Origin: Lingula anatina
Taxonomy: Eukaryota; Brachiopoda; Lingulata; Lingulida; Lingulidae
Assembly: GCF_001039355.2 (NCBI RefSeq)
Contig: NW_019774425.1
Coordinates: 458,831 to 522,830 of the forward strand
Reading direction: 5' to 3'
Length of the DNA: 64,000 nucleotides
A program made the translations under genes and the position numbers. Below are positions 27,801 through 42,800 of the stretch, piece by piece; position 1 is the first letter of the stretch, and every line of letters begins with the position of its first letter. A model generated the notes under the pieces. It made no database searches, was not told where the DNA came from, and saw only the letters and a list, made by a program, of their open reading frames with translations.

Positions 27801-30800
27801 TTGTAGTGGCCAGGTACACTGAAGGGAAAGGGTGAGCAATACATGGGGGTGAGCTTGGTCACACAAAATGCACTGTTTGATAGGCAATTAGAAGGGAGAA
27901 GGCATTGAGTAAAACACTGCCACAGCAGACGGATCTAAGCAGTTGAAAGCAGGAAACATTTTTTTTTTTAGGGATATGTAGCTAAGGGAATTGGAAATGG
28001 AAATGAAAGGATATTGGTAAAAAGGTAACATTGTTTTAGAAAAATACAACAGCCAGGCCAAGGTTAAAGCTTACTTAGTTTTAATTTAAAATGTTGGGTT
28101 AACCTGTTCTTATGTTTCTTAAAAATTTTTGATTGAGCTGAGTAAATTCTTTATTTTTTCCTTCATTCTTTTTTGTTAAAACAAAAATAAAGCCCTGTAA
28201 CCACATAAAACAAGTTGCAGAGAAATAATTAGTTATCAAAGAAAAAAGCAAAGTAAGTGAAGGACAGGAGGGGGGCGTATACCAACCCCTAGTTGATTTG
28301 TTATCAGGGGCGGTTTCTTTTGTATCAAGGCTAGCTTAGCTAGTAGCATTTTGAGCAAGTTAGAAAAATTTCACCAGTTAGAAAAAAGGCATACCTGAAA
28401 CAAGATGATGTAATAAAGCTCTTAGTTCTGTGCAGGTATTGGGGAGGAGATGGATCAGCAATAAAGTATCCATTAAATTATGTTATTTAGTAGCTTAGTG
28501 CAAATTGATGTAAAAATAAACTATGTTAATTTTTTTTTTTCTAATGGGAGATTGAAAAATAAATAGTACGTAAAAATCCTGCCTGTTTTTGCCATATTCT
28601 GTTGATTTGCACCAGAAAAGGACCAATTTGAAAATAAAGAAATGTAAATAGATTTTATTGTCATTATTTTGTACCAGAGTAAATCAAGGAGAAATTGAAC
28701 ATCAGTTATTATGTAGTTAATGTTGATTTTCTTCATAGATAACATCATAGATTTCATAGCATTTGAAAGATAATGTGGATGTATGTGATATCATACAGAC
28801 TGCAACATATCGTAACTGCACATTAAGTCACCGGCAAACGTGCCGCACATTAATCAAACCGAATGATTTGAATAAATCAATGTTTAAGCTGCAAAACGTG
28901 TAGTTGAGTCTGCTAATCAGATGGAAGCAAATTTTCACCCAGGTATTTCCATGGCTGCTCTGTTTGTTTTACTGTTGTAAACTGACAAATGAAAACTGAT
29001 AAGAAGGCTTGGTGTTGCAGGACTTTTTAATTGAAATTTTCAGGGAGGCTTGCACGGCGAACAGGAAGGTGGACAGAACCAAGGCGAAATTCACAAACTC
29101 AAGCAGGAAGTCCAGGTATTAAAAAAACTAAGAAAATGTCAAGTGTGCGAAATATCTTCAAGGGTTGATAAACCAGTTGATCAAAAAATATGAAGTATTA
29201 GCAAACATTAAAGCATGTATTTGTTAAACTAACTTTTATGTGGCTAAGACTTGGTTCACAGTATTTTGTTTAGATCTCAAACAGCTTTTTCTAGATCTTG
29301 CTAGTTTTTTAAAATAATTATTGCACATTTTATCTATTTGATTTAACATGTACAGAAACTGGCTCATTTAGTTTAGCCTGGTTTTTAGACAGCCTGAGCA
29401 TAACCTGTCATATCTTTGCCCTTTATATTAATCCTTTTATCAGATCTGTCTACCATTGGCATTCTTTTTATTTTTCACATTGTTCTACATTTGTCTGTGG
29501 AAAAAAAACATAAAAACTATTGTCATGTACCTTTAACATTTACACAGACATCTTTTCCAGGTTGTGAAAATAAAGAAGCATCACTTAGTAGAATACTTTA
29601 TGAAATGTGATAAGATTTGTTGAATGCATAATAAATAACCAGCTGTTAGTTTATTTTTAACTTAAAGCATTGTGGTTTTTATCCTCCCTGTCAATTTTTT
29701 TCTTCACCAAAAAATTTTAGAATTGGGGCTTTTCTGTCTTTTGTGTATCTGTTCTGTTATTGCTATTATTTAGTTTATATTATTATCACCAGCATTTAAT
29801 AGTTCTTTGCATCATATATACTCAACATCAAAAATTGAGAGAGCAGTTTGATATATATATGTATTCATAAATTTGAAATGAAATTATCAAGTTAAACAGT
29901 AGCATATGTATAAGGGTTGTCAAATGCCAGCTATGCTAAGATATACGTGGCACTCATATCATATGTCAACTTTATTAACATGGATAAGACTTGAAAGAGT
30001 TCAGGTTGGAAAAGTTACAGTTGATAACATGAAGAATTCCTTCTTGGGCCTATAGGCTGGGAGGGGGGGGTCCAAGAATCTCCCTTTTGAAAATGTCCAC
30101 TCTGAATTTGAATTTGATCTAGGTCACATGGCCTTTTTCATTTTGGGTCAGCTAAGGGGATATAAAGGTCCACATTAAAAAAAGGAAAGAAAAAAAGAAA
30201 TGAAAATACGCTCTTCCCTCAATTTGAAATTGCTGGCTACAGGCCTAGCTGTGTCATGCATGCCATCTTGAACCACTTTTTGTCTTGTTGATGAATTTCT
30301 ATGTTGCTTTGCAATATTTTATATGTAGAAATCACAGAAGTGATACATATTTTTTTCGACTGAAAGAAATGTATACATCAGGTTCTGCTTATGAATCAAA
30401 TTTTCAAAACACCAGATGAAATTTATGGAAAAAAATCTGTGTGTTACTGCAAATGCATTCCTGTTCACATTCAAAGGGGATATGTAATTGTCAATCTTAC
30501 TAAAAAATTGTATTTATACATAAAAAAAATTAAAGTTCTGAAAAACCTTTATCTTTTATTAATGAAGTACTGAAATGTCATGTGGTGATTAAACATCTTT
30601 AAAACTTGTTAACTCAGAAATTTGCTGCAATTTATGTTATCTGTATGTACAGTTGGTACCTTGGAAATCTAATGGAATAAACTGAAGTTCTTTGTCAAAC
30701 ACCAAATCCGAAAAAGATAAGGAAAGTAATGTTTTTCATTACTCAAACACAGTTGACATGATTTACATCTTATGTAAATTGCATATTTATTAGTTTGCTG

Positions 30801-33800
30801 TAGGGCGCAAAACCCTGTTTGCAGTTAAAAATTTGATAAGGAGTCCACTTCCATGGCTCTGCTAATCTCCACTTCATATTCAGTGGAGTCACAGAAAGGA
30901 AGTTTACAGAAACAGTTTCTCAGATAAGCTATGTATATATCACATTGTTGTAGTAGCGCCCAGCTACAGTTTGTCAGCCCTGTGATATATGGACTTTGAA
31001 CACGTAGGCAAACTTGGTACAAAACATGCCTGAGAGCCAGAGCAACTGTGACATCTGTGCCGTGTTGGCACAGTGATATACAATACAGCCCCATTTGGTG
31101 TCATTTCTTTGTCCTCCACAGTTTGTCCTCTTTAGGCTTAGCCTACCTTTCTTCTGTTATTGTAGGCTTGGTGAAATATGTCTAAAATATATTTCAGACA
31201 AGATGAAGACAAAATTTGCAGGTCATTCGTAATTTATAGATTAAGGCTTTTAAGATTCTTGGCTTATGTTTTATAAGTTGAAATGTAATGGGTATCTAAA
31301 AATTAAATTTTATTGTACTTGACAACATAATGTTAATCTGATTTAAGATGATGTAAATGTCTTTTTATGTCTTTTAAAAATTAATTTAAAAAGACATATG
31401 AAGATGTTTAAATTAAAGGGTACACATTCAAATTATTAGATTATAATGAAAGTTTCTATTTGTTGTATTCTTTTCTTTGAATTCCTTTTCTTCGAAAAAA
31501 GATAACACTTAGAATATAACTTTTTCCTTGAATCAAGACCTTGGATCAATAATTTGAATGAAGCTTACTCATGCTTCTAAGTCAAATAAGGAAACAATCT
31601 TCGTCATACTTATTACTTTTTATTTAATCCATAAATATATTGAAAAACTCATTTGTGCTTTCTTAAGGAGCTTCGCCATCAGTTGCATCAGGCCATAGAT
31701 GATCACCAGCATGAACTGACCACACTGCAAGATGTCCACTCTGAGAAACTGACCGCGCTGAAACGTCAGCAACGACAAGAAACTAAACAGTTGCAGGAAG
31801 AGATTGCAGACCTGCAGCAACAGTTAGGTGAGAATCAGTATTTTGTGGTTTTTTAAAAAGCTGATTCAATTTATTTATGTTTGTCCTCATTCATACATTT
31901 TAGTTTTTACCAAAACAGCTTTCTGATTTTTTTTCTTAGTAAGATTAGTATTAATTTAAGGGACATTGATAAGTAATATCATCATAAGAATTTTATCATC
32001 TTTATCTCTGTGTTTCAATTATCTATATGGGTTTACTTTGGAAAACAAACCCCTCTAGATTCATCATTTTAAAAAAGGTGTGTGTGTTGATAAATATCTC
32101 AGACATTTTGGCATCTTTTCTTTTATCTCCAAAATTGAATGAATACATTCTTATTATATTTTTTATTGTACTAGAAGAAACATGATAAATTGAAAGTGTT
32201 TATGATACAAATTGGCATCAACTTGAAGTAATAACTCTGTTTTTCTGCAATAACTCTGTTTTTCTGCCAGCAGTTTACCTAAGCACCAAGGAATTTGTCT
32301 TCTAATGGATTGTTTGAATAAAATGGGTTCAACTGATAGTTTTGAAAGACAAATATTTTTAAGATGTATACTTTATGAAAGGAGTTTTTCGCATGAAATT
32401 CTGGGGTCATTGAAACATCAATTCACAAAATCCTTGGGTCTTAAATCCTTTAACGGAATAACTTCTTTTTAAAATATTTATGTCAGCTTCCAAGAAACTT
32501 ACCAAATAAAACATGAGTTCCAGTTTGTCATCTTTAAATAATAATATACAGATGCTTAAAATATGTTGCATATTGATTAATTCAACCAGTAAAGTGAAAA
32601 CCCTTTTATAAACTGTCTGGACACAAGCACTCAATTCATTCCCACCCAAACACACAAGTTATCCTAAGTACACACACTGGTGGAGGTTGGAGTGATCAGG
32701 CAACAAAATAAAGTAAACTTCATTATTGACCCGTGGGTCACAATGTTAGCTTGTATTGTGGAGGCAGGGTTATAGGCAAGAAAAAAACCTGGAAGTGTTG
32801 AAGGGATGCAGTACAATTAGACCTGTAGCCAGGGAGGAGATAACCAACGGTGCTTTTTGCAGGGAAAAAGTTCCTTCTGGGTAAAGTTTGAACTACATAC
32901 ATGTAGGCTTCATGGTAAGGGCCTCTTTTTCAAAAAAAATTTTAAATTGCTGACTATGGACCTGGCTATCTTGGAACCCGTGGTCAGGAAATGCCAACCC
33001 CAATGTTTTAAATTTGGGGTCACAAGTTAAATTCTCTGAGGAAGCCCAAAGAATTTCAGCTAAGCATAAAATTGAAGGAGATTTTATGGAATTGGGAGCA
33101 GAGTGTGGTCAGAAATAATGGCAGAGTAGTAAGTGCAGAGCAGCCATGATTCAAAAAAGCTGATACAACTATCAACAGATATTTTTGTGGCTGTTTTTTC
33201 TAAGGTCCTGTTGAATTACCAACTGTTGCTCAGCAGTACGAATTCACAATCTTTTGTTTGTCACTTATGTATTGCTTTCTAAGACAGCATTCCTGGTGCA
33301 TAGAGTTTCACCCTTATTTTTGAAAAATTTACCCCAACTCATGCAAGTTCTTGCACATTTTCTAATCTCATATACCATTGCTTCTTCATTTCAAGCTATG
33401 TTAGATGTTTGCCAGTGTGAAATTATAAACATTATGGAATCAAATTGGAAAAAATGTACTTCTCACTAAATTAGATGGCAATTATATAGGTCATATGTAA
33501 AACACTGCACATATATCAGGATTGGAAGGAAAGGGATGGGTGTAAAATTGGGTGTGTACATTTTATGTCATTTTATAGTATGATCATAGTTTCATTTCCT
33601 GGCTCTCAGAAATCAAGCGAAAGTGGCTTTATTGGACACTGACATATGTGTTGATATCTAAGAAGTAAGCATTAACAAATTGTTCATGAATACAAGACTA
33701 ACTGTAAATTGAAAGGAGATTATCAACTTGAATTTTTTTGTTGATACTCGAAGTCTTTATAGTTGTATGTATAAAAGAAAATCAATGTAAATTGGTATAA

Positions 33801-36800
33801 CCTAAAGTCCCATTGATTTTTATTTCATAATCAATGGGACAAACTTAGCATGTGAAAAGCAGTGTGGATTGGCAAGAGAACATGAGTATCTTATGTCGTA
33901 ATTCAAACAGAAAGATAAACCCTAAATGGAAAGTAGGACTCTTAGTTCATGCCTGTTATGTACTTTGGGTTGTTAAAATAAAATGAACCTGTATGTGAAA
34001 GCATTATGGATGATGATGCAGTTAGGTTTTCTTAGGAGTCCTCATTTAGCACTACTGCTGTGTTTGGGATTGCTTTGTTATGGGAAGGAGGTGCTAAAAC
34101 TTCTCTGTCATTTTGTCTACCTGTGTACACTTAAAAACCTCTGGGAGGCCTAAAGGAGCGACAGAGTCAACAAAAAAGACAAACAGTGTGCATGTAGTTT
34201 ATAGAAATGGGGCTGTGGCCAAGGCAGTTTATCAAGCATTAAAAGGTAAAACAGTTAATCATGGGAGCACTGTTTGAAATGGTGACATGTGACTTTGGGG
34301 CTCTTCTCATGGTTTAAGCAATCAATGGGGCAAAATGGGAAGAATTTGAAGTCACTTTTGAGAATTTGTATTAACAATGCATTTGATATAAGGCTTTCTC
34401 TGAAGAAAATGTCTTTGTTTGGCCAGAACACCTCACTATTAGATGTATAGTTTAATGGCAATTGGCAAACAATGTTGCTATCAAATGTAAACACATCCCA
34501 CTATATATAGTTGCACAATAACTCCACCAAGCTGCTTCAATCTCCTGTATTAAACCAGTGAAATATTGTTAGGTTCTGTTTGCCTTATTTAAACTTTAGG
34601 CTTGGCTAGGGCGATGAAAGAATTAAGCCCATTTGGGAAGCTTAAAAGTGTGTGCTTGTGCTTAGATATCAGTGTTTGCTCAATAACATGTCCGCTAGAT
34701 AAGGACTAATCTCTAAGAGACTGGATATGATATCACGCCTTGATTGGTCTAGACATTGTACACACACATTGCCACGTCAGTCACTCTCTCAACGGCTCTC
34801 TCCGCGTCACCACAGTCCACAGTTGGAGACACAGCCAGGACTGGGGACACGTTTGAAAAGCACGCTGCCACTTGAACAGGTCAGTCAGAGATGACTGGAG
34901 GATTATCTTTGGTTGGTCCACAGCCTTGACCATTAATCAGAGGTTGACCACTGTGATCAGGGCAAATGGCCATCTGAGTTGAATGTCAAATTTTCCAGTT
35001 GATAAGGGATGGAATGATCATTTAAGAGTCGTTGAGATGTAGGATGGAGTCACAGATGGTAAGATTTTGGATCTTTGGTGATGACTTTTCCTTATAATTT
35101 TATAAGCTGGGGCATTTTTTGAAAATGGCCATCTTTGCTTAACTTCATTCAGTATTGATATGAGTAATTTCAAGTTATTAAAAAAATGTGTACAGTATGT
35201 TGATCACTTTGGGCTAGAGTTTGTATGTCATTAAGATTGTGGACGTAAATGCAAAGAATAATAGAAGCAAATGGCATATGTTAAAAACTTCCCCAAATAT
35301 CTTTGTGTAGTCATTTCTTTAAGGTCATTACTTTCCCAAGTAAAAAAAAAAGAGAAATTCAATAAAAATAGTTTTTACACAAGTGTGTTAATCAATAGCA
35401 GCACATTTAAGTTAAGAATGATAGATCCTTATTGATTGGACAATGTACTGGGAGTCTACTTATAAAACTTCATGTACCTTATGAGGTTACTTTTGAAAAC
35501 ATTGATGTACTGCAATTTATTTTTATCAGTTTTTTATTAGATAAGAACCCACAATAATTTAAGTAAAGAAAGCCAAGGTGATGTTAATGAAAACAATTTT
35601 TCTAAAGAATATATGGAAAAATCTCAATATCTACATACAATGATGCCATATTTTCTGTATAATTGTATATGTAAATTAAGTTTAGATTTTAGCACCTGTG
35701 TGTTTAGCTGTGTTTACTTAAAACCTGCACACAAAGATAATGTTTACATTATAATGTTTTTGGAGACTTAAAAATCTGCTGTTATGGCTGATTTCGCCAG
35801 GTGGATCCACTTCTGATTCAATATTTTATTACTGTTTATCTATTATATATTCAGTTTTTTTCTGTCACGCCATAGATTTCTTCCAATAGTTTTAATATAC
35901 TTGATATCAGTATGCCTCTCCTAGACAGGAAGTGGTCTTATCAGTGCTGTAAGGAGGACACTTTCTTCTTATTCCTGTAGTAATGTAAGCAGTGGCAGGT
36001 TTCATCATTTCCACTCTGAGTGTTATGACAGCATAGATAAGGGTTATATTGAGATGTTTGACCTGTATAGAATTATGCTTGTTGGTTTTTTCACTCCAAA
36101 TGTTTGAATGAAGCTTGATTTTTTATTTTATTTTTTGTCATCCCTTTTTCAGTAGAGAAAAAGAAGACAAGTGAATAATAATAAAGCAGAGGGCAGGAAT
36201 TAAAATTTATTATTCACATCAAGCAAATAATATGGTTGCAGACATCATGAAAATTTATTCTAACTGTTAATGTCCTTACAATTTTCAGAGGAGAAATAGA
36301 ATGGAATTGTTTGAATAAAAAAACATTGCGCCATTCAACAACCATTGTAAAATTCCATACTAGGTAACACAAGTATTTGTATTACAATCCACCCATGTCA
36401 GAATATACAAGGGATAATGGAGAGTACTGTCTGGATGTTTGAGTGCTGAATACGCCAACCTAACATTTCGCAACCCCTGTGGAAGGATTATCGCACATTC
36501 TAGTGTGTGTTTGCACGTAAACACTATTGATCGAAAGTTCTAAAATCAACTTGGTTGCATCACTGTTTAATCTACTTCAGAGTTAAGATTTGTTACCCGG
36601 TGATTTATAACTCATCGCAAATCCATATGAGATACCAGTATGAGGACATATTGAGTGTAGTATCTTAAGATAGTAACATTCATGCAACAGATTGGTCCTT
36701 ACTTATACTTACATATAGATATTATCAATTACATGGCACCTACACACTCCTAGTTGTAGATTTTATCAGTCACGACCTCTCTACATAAAGCTCTAGTAAT

Positions 36801-39800
36801 TAACATATTAGTACACTCCTTATGAAGGAATAAGACAGCATCTATGTTCAATAAGGAAGAAGTTTTTGGTTAAACTCCATTTCATCCATCCATTCATTCA
36901 TTCATTATGCTTTACATCTGTGTTCTGTGAGGAAGGATAGAGTCTATAGTATACTGGTATCAATAGATTTATACAAGCTGGGTATTTTGTTGTGGGTGAC
37001 ATTCATATTTTTTTATTGTACATGTGAGATGAACAGTATATGAGCAGAGACTTGTTGTTTATAGCTCCAGTGTCTGTAGTTTTATATTTTGACACCGCGA
37101 TTATGTATGTGATGATCCTGATGACAGGCCAGGACAGATAATGTTTTATATGATATTAGAAATCTATATCCAAATACATGATAACGACATTAACCTGCAT
37201 GAGAGGCAGCACTTGTTCCTCGTGACTGGGTATTTTTATATAATATTATCAATGTTGGTTTTTCAGATCAAAGTTTTAGCAATTCTGGAGAAGACTACCA
37301 AAATGAAGTCCAAGGCAAGTTGTCTGAGTACAAGAGTCAGTTGTCTGCTGCACTACAGGAGAAGGAAATGGCAGAACAGGAACTTGAGAAGTCGAGAACT
37401 GGAGAGAAGGAAAAGACCAGAAAACTGCAGGCACTCACAAAGCAAATGGAGGGATTACAGAAACAAAAACAAGAGGTAACACTGAAAAAGAAGTCTACTT
37501 TTTTCAGTGAAATTATTTATTGAACTTATGTTCATTGATTCATTGATATCTTAAAGTCCCATGACTTGTCTGTGTTTATGAAATGTGGATTTAATCATTC
37601 AGTTGCATTTTAACTATGCTTATCATTTGTAAAAGGAAAACAGTCCTTTCCCAACTTAAATTAGGTTGTTCAATCATTATTTTTATTTCCAATGTTCTTG
37701 ATTGATATATATATAACATTTTTATCTCTTTTTCATAGCTGACAGAGCACATTGAAAGTTTAAGCAAAGCAGAGAAGCAACTACAACAGGAATTATCTAC
37801 AGCTACAGAAGAGAACAAACGGCTCAAGAATGACCTAGCACAACAGGTAGGTGTTTCTCTCTTCTCTTTCTCAAATTATCTCCATTTAATGAATTGAAAA
37901 AAGAAATGCACTAATTAAATTTTGCACCAATAACTCAGGTTCTCAGTTTGCACTTGCAGATGCCTGCAGATAAAACATTAAAGGCTTTTTGTGAGTCTTT
38001 TTTTTTCTTGAGGCTATGATTTTGAATGACTGACAGGAGTTTGTAGGTTGGGCACGTAATCTGTATGACTGAGGGATAACTAGAAATTATGGTGTGGAAT
38101 ATTATTTTGGGCACTTTCTAAGAAAGGCACTATCTGAAATGACCACTTTCTAAACTTTGTTACCATTCCCACTTTTATCACTCTTTTATAGTGCATGCAC
38201 AATCTAACTTATAGTTGCAAGAATAAACATTATTATTATCCATCATTACAACCAAATGCTTTTTCATTCAGCAGACATTTGGGTCCAGTCCTGAAGTTGA
38301 TGAGGGTCAAGTTCAAGCAAATCAGGATGACCAGAGGTTGCAGGAGGAAAATGGTGAGCTAAAGGCTCAAGTCCAACAGCTGCAGAAAGAACTGGAAACT
38401 GTCCGTGGTGAGCAAGAGCGTTATCAAACCGCAATGGAAGATCTGCGCTTAGAACTGCTAGAGAAGAACTGTAAGAATACTGACTAATTAAACATTTTCT
38501 TTCTCACAGAAAAGATTAAAGAGGAATGGAAAGTTTTCATCTTACCTGTATTTCTGAGAAACTATAAATTACAATTCACAAAGAAATTATTAAAATTTTG
38601 GTTATCCATTATATATATATATATATCAAATGTATCTTTCAAGCATCAGGCTGTTTTTCATCATATTTTTCTTTCTTTTTGTAATTTATTTTATTTATAA
38701 CATGTATGTCATTTAATGTCTTTGCCAGACTTGTAGCTTATGAAGATACTTTGTCTTTTCTGTCACAGCTCTTAGAAGAACAGACTCCGAGGAGACATTG
38801 GAGCAAACAACAGATAATTCAGCCAATATTACTGGATCATTTGGTGTAGAGTAAGTTGAATAATAAGTATTATGTCTGTGATGGCATATTTGGTAACTAA
38901 AATCAATTTCCTTTCTTTAAATATCAAAAAGTACTTTGTGTACAATTCAGTTGAAATATTAGAGGTAATGATCCATTATAGGATAAGAGGATGCTTTATA
39001 ACAGGAAGATTCTGTGAAATGTATACTGGCTAAATGTTACAAGATGCCATTTCCTTGATTGTGACTGGATGTGACGTAAAAAAACTCAGCCACCACAATG
39101 TGCAGTCAACTACAGGAGTGGTTCTAATTCAGGGCTCAAAATTTTTTCCTCCAAAATGTAATAAATCTGTTATATATCCACTCAAGTTTTGACTAAGGAT
39201 TTTTTGTTTTGTTTTCAATTAGCAGAGAAAATGTAACCACTGAGTTTATTAGGATATAGACACTGGATCAGTCCTTAAAAATTACTTTGAAATGTACTTT
39301 CCTTAAAAAACATTTTTTCTATTTATTTTGCTTTTTTTTTTTAGTATTACCAGCAGCACCCCACTTCATCCTAGAGGCAGAGGTTACATGAACCAGGCCA
39401 GTAAAAATGTGGACAGTGACACTGGGTCCATCATGTCAACAGCTTCTGATATCTCTTGGAAAAACCGACAACTTGATGAGCAAGTCCACACCTTACAAAG
39501 CCAGATAGACAAGTATGAAGAAGAAATTGAGCAGTTTGAAATGGTGCAGTCTGATTGGCAGGTGGAAAAACAGGCCTTGGAAGACGTCCTAAACAAGTTA
39601 CGTGGGCAGTTACGACAGAAGGAGGAGTCCTTAAATGTGGTGCAGGCTGCCAAGGTGAAGGTCATTTGATACTTTTTATTTCTTTCTTGATTAAATTGGG
39701 TGCTTCGTATGCCTTTGAATTTTCTTCTGTAAGAAGAGATTATAATGAGTAATTACTTTTCTCTCTTTTCTTAAATGTGAGATAAAGTTTTCTTAGTTTT

Positions 39801-42800
39801 GTGACCTAAGTATGAAATCTTTAGAAATTGGAAAGGGAGTGAGTTTCATTTGCATTTATGAATCATAATAAATGTAAACTTTTCTTGTTTTTTTTTTAAT
39901 AGAAGATGAAATTTTCTTTGTTAATTATACTTATTTATAAATAAAAAATGTTTACTTATTGAAAGTGGAGGGGGTTTCATTGTTTATGTGTATGAATCAC
40001 ATATGAACAGACTAGCACATGAAAGACTCTAATACAAGCAAGATCACCTAAAAACATTGCCATATGATCAAGTTATAAGAGTCTTCTTCTTAATAACAGT
40101 AGGGGTTTTAATTATATTTTATTGAAAATTTACTGAATACTGCTCTTGTTTCCTTTGCTAATTTCCTTTGGTGTAGGTTTATTCAAAGGTTAGTTTGGTG
40201 GCAGTGGGGTCACGTAGTTCTACATGTGTGTTGGGTTTGCCTGCTAGAGCAGAGCTGCACTGCCATCTTTTAATGTTTTATCAATACTATATACTGCCCT
40301 GTTATGAAATTCATTTAGTACATTGAGAGTTCATGCTTGTATTCATGCAAAATAAGTCTTTGAGAAAAAAAAGGTAAATTGTATTTGATATCAGTTTGGG
40401 AGAAGTTCACGTGCCGTGTATTTGGAAATGTTATGGATATGTGCAAATAACATTCAGCTGTGCTGTGGCAGGTCAAAAAATTGTGTGCTTCAAAGATATT
40501 TTTCTTGAGTTTTGCATAGTAAGTGTGACATGCATGGGTGCTCTCCAATATATTGACCTTTTCAAGGGGATTTGTATTCTTTTATATATGTCCTATTTTT
40601 TTTATATTTGTCCCAAGAAAAAATAATAGATTGGTTATTCTACTGTTTAGGTATGAAAACCTTATTCTGCAATATTTTACTTTTTGCCATATTTAACAGG
40701 TGTTCTTTCTGGTTTATAGTGAATGTTAGCTTTACAGTCAATTACTAAGCAACATATATCATCTATACTCTCTTAATGACATCAGTATTAGGCTGGCTGC
40801 AATGTGAAATCATTTGCTTTAGATAACCCCTCATTGAAACTCCTATTGCTTCCTTCAGTTTCTTACTAACATAGGTTTCTCTTTGGTTTATTATTTGCTC
40901 TGTGCTTTGTACATAGCTTTTAGTGCTGGCTTTACCACTAGTCATTTTCATTCAGTCTGTATGTGTGTCCAGATCTTGCCATTGACCAATCCATCTCCTT
41001 GTCTGTGTAGGGCCTTATTGAGGTTGGCAAGCATGAAAGAAAATTACAGAGGGCGGGGCAATTGGGTTCCCCTCCGGTTGAAATGATATCAGAACCGGCA
41101 GCCTCTTGTGCCTCCCCGGCAATAGTTGAGACTGGAGAGATTCAGTCAGAATCACCAGTTCCAGACACAGATAGACTTGAGCATGAGCGAGATGTTCTCC
41201 TCTTACAGAAGGTTGGCATGAATTATATCATACTCACCGTTCACTGTAGTGTATAGAGTTTGTGAGCCCTTCTTTCTGTGAAAAATCAATCACTTCCTCA
41301 AATGTGCAACTTTCACCAGATTGATCACTTACTTTTAATGTCATTGAGGGGTTATCACAATCTAGTCTCGTTGTGTTTTAATTTCAATTTTACTGTTTGT
41401 GTTTTTTGGTATTTATTACATTTTCTGCATCTCTTTTTTGTAATGTATGTATTGGTTTAGAGCAGTGATATATGTTTCCCTAGCATTAGCATTTTGGCAT
41501 GGTAGTAGTCAAAAAGCCTGTGTTTCTATTAGTCTTGTGATGTTAGCAGCACCCATGCATGTCTTTTTCCTAACTAATTAAGAAATCATAAAGTGTACAT
41601 GCATTTTATTTTGAAAATAACAGGAATAAATGCTTCTGGATTTGGAACCTAACATTTTGATTGGGAAACACGATGTATTGGGTATTTTAAATAAATCAAT
41701 GGCATATGTCAGCACCTGTTGTCACAAATTTCAAGGTAAAATGACAGAATGTTAAAAAGTGAATGTTTTTTTTACAGAACCAGCTAGAGCAGGAAGTTCA
41801 GCAACTGAGGGGTCAGCTTCAGCAAATGGACAAAGCCCAACATGATGCCAGTGTGGAAGGTAAGACAACCCTTTCATGAATTGACCTCTAATTGTATTTT
41901 TTTTCCTTACGAATGAGGCCTGTAATCAAATGAACTCAAATTTTGTTTGAATTATCTTTTTGTAATTTTATCATTATCATCTGTTTTCATTGTGATTTTT
42001 TTATGTCACATTTTGAAATGTTCCATCCAGCCCAAAACTCATACCTTAGACTGTTTAGATATATGGCAAAAAGGGGTATGTTACATACAAATTTCTGGAT
42101 AATTTTCATGTAGAATAAAATTCTGCATTTTGTCTTTTAGCCTTAAGCCAGGAGAAAACCAATGCAAAGCTAGAAGAGCTCCAGTCTGCTCTACTTGAAA
42201 AAACAAATGAACTTAGAGAAGTTACTGAAGAGAAAGATGCATTAGTGGCTAGTCTGGATGAATTGGATTCCCAACACCAGGAGGCGCTGATGCAAGTTCT
42301 TAAAACTCGTGATGATCTCAAGAATCAACTCAGTGCTTCAGTGGAACATGTTGGTCAGCTCCAAGAACAGGTTAAGAGTCTGGGGACTGAGAAGCAGCAG
42401 TTGTCTTTAGAGCTCAGCAGCCTCCAGACTGCCAGTGTCAGCAACAGCATGGTGGAAGATGAGATCAACAGGCTCAGGAATCAACTGCTACATTCCACAG
42501 AAGAGAAAGACCAGCTGGTGAACACGCGGAACAATTTAACGGAGCAGCTGACAGAGTTACGCCAACAGCTTATGGAAGAGCAGGAAGCTGCTTCGCACAA
42601 GGTAGAACACTTCGAGATGGAACTGAACACCAGCAGAAGTCAAGTCCAAGAGCTCAGCATTGAAAAGACCAAACTGATGCAGCAGTTACAAGTAGAGGAA
42701 GAGATGTTAAAGCAGAAAGAGCTAGATCTTTCCCAGGAACATTCCAAGGTGAACTTGTCTGCCAATGAAGCACAGCAGCTGACTCAGGAGAAAGCCCAGC

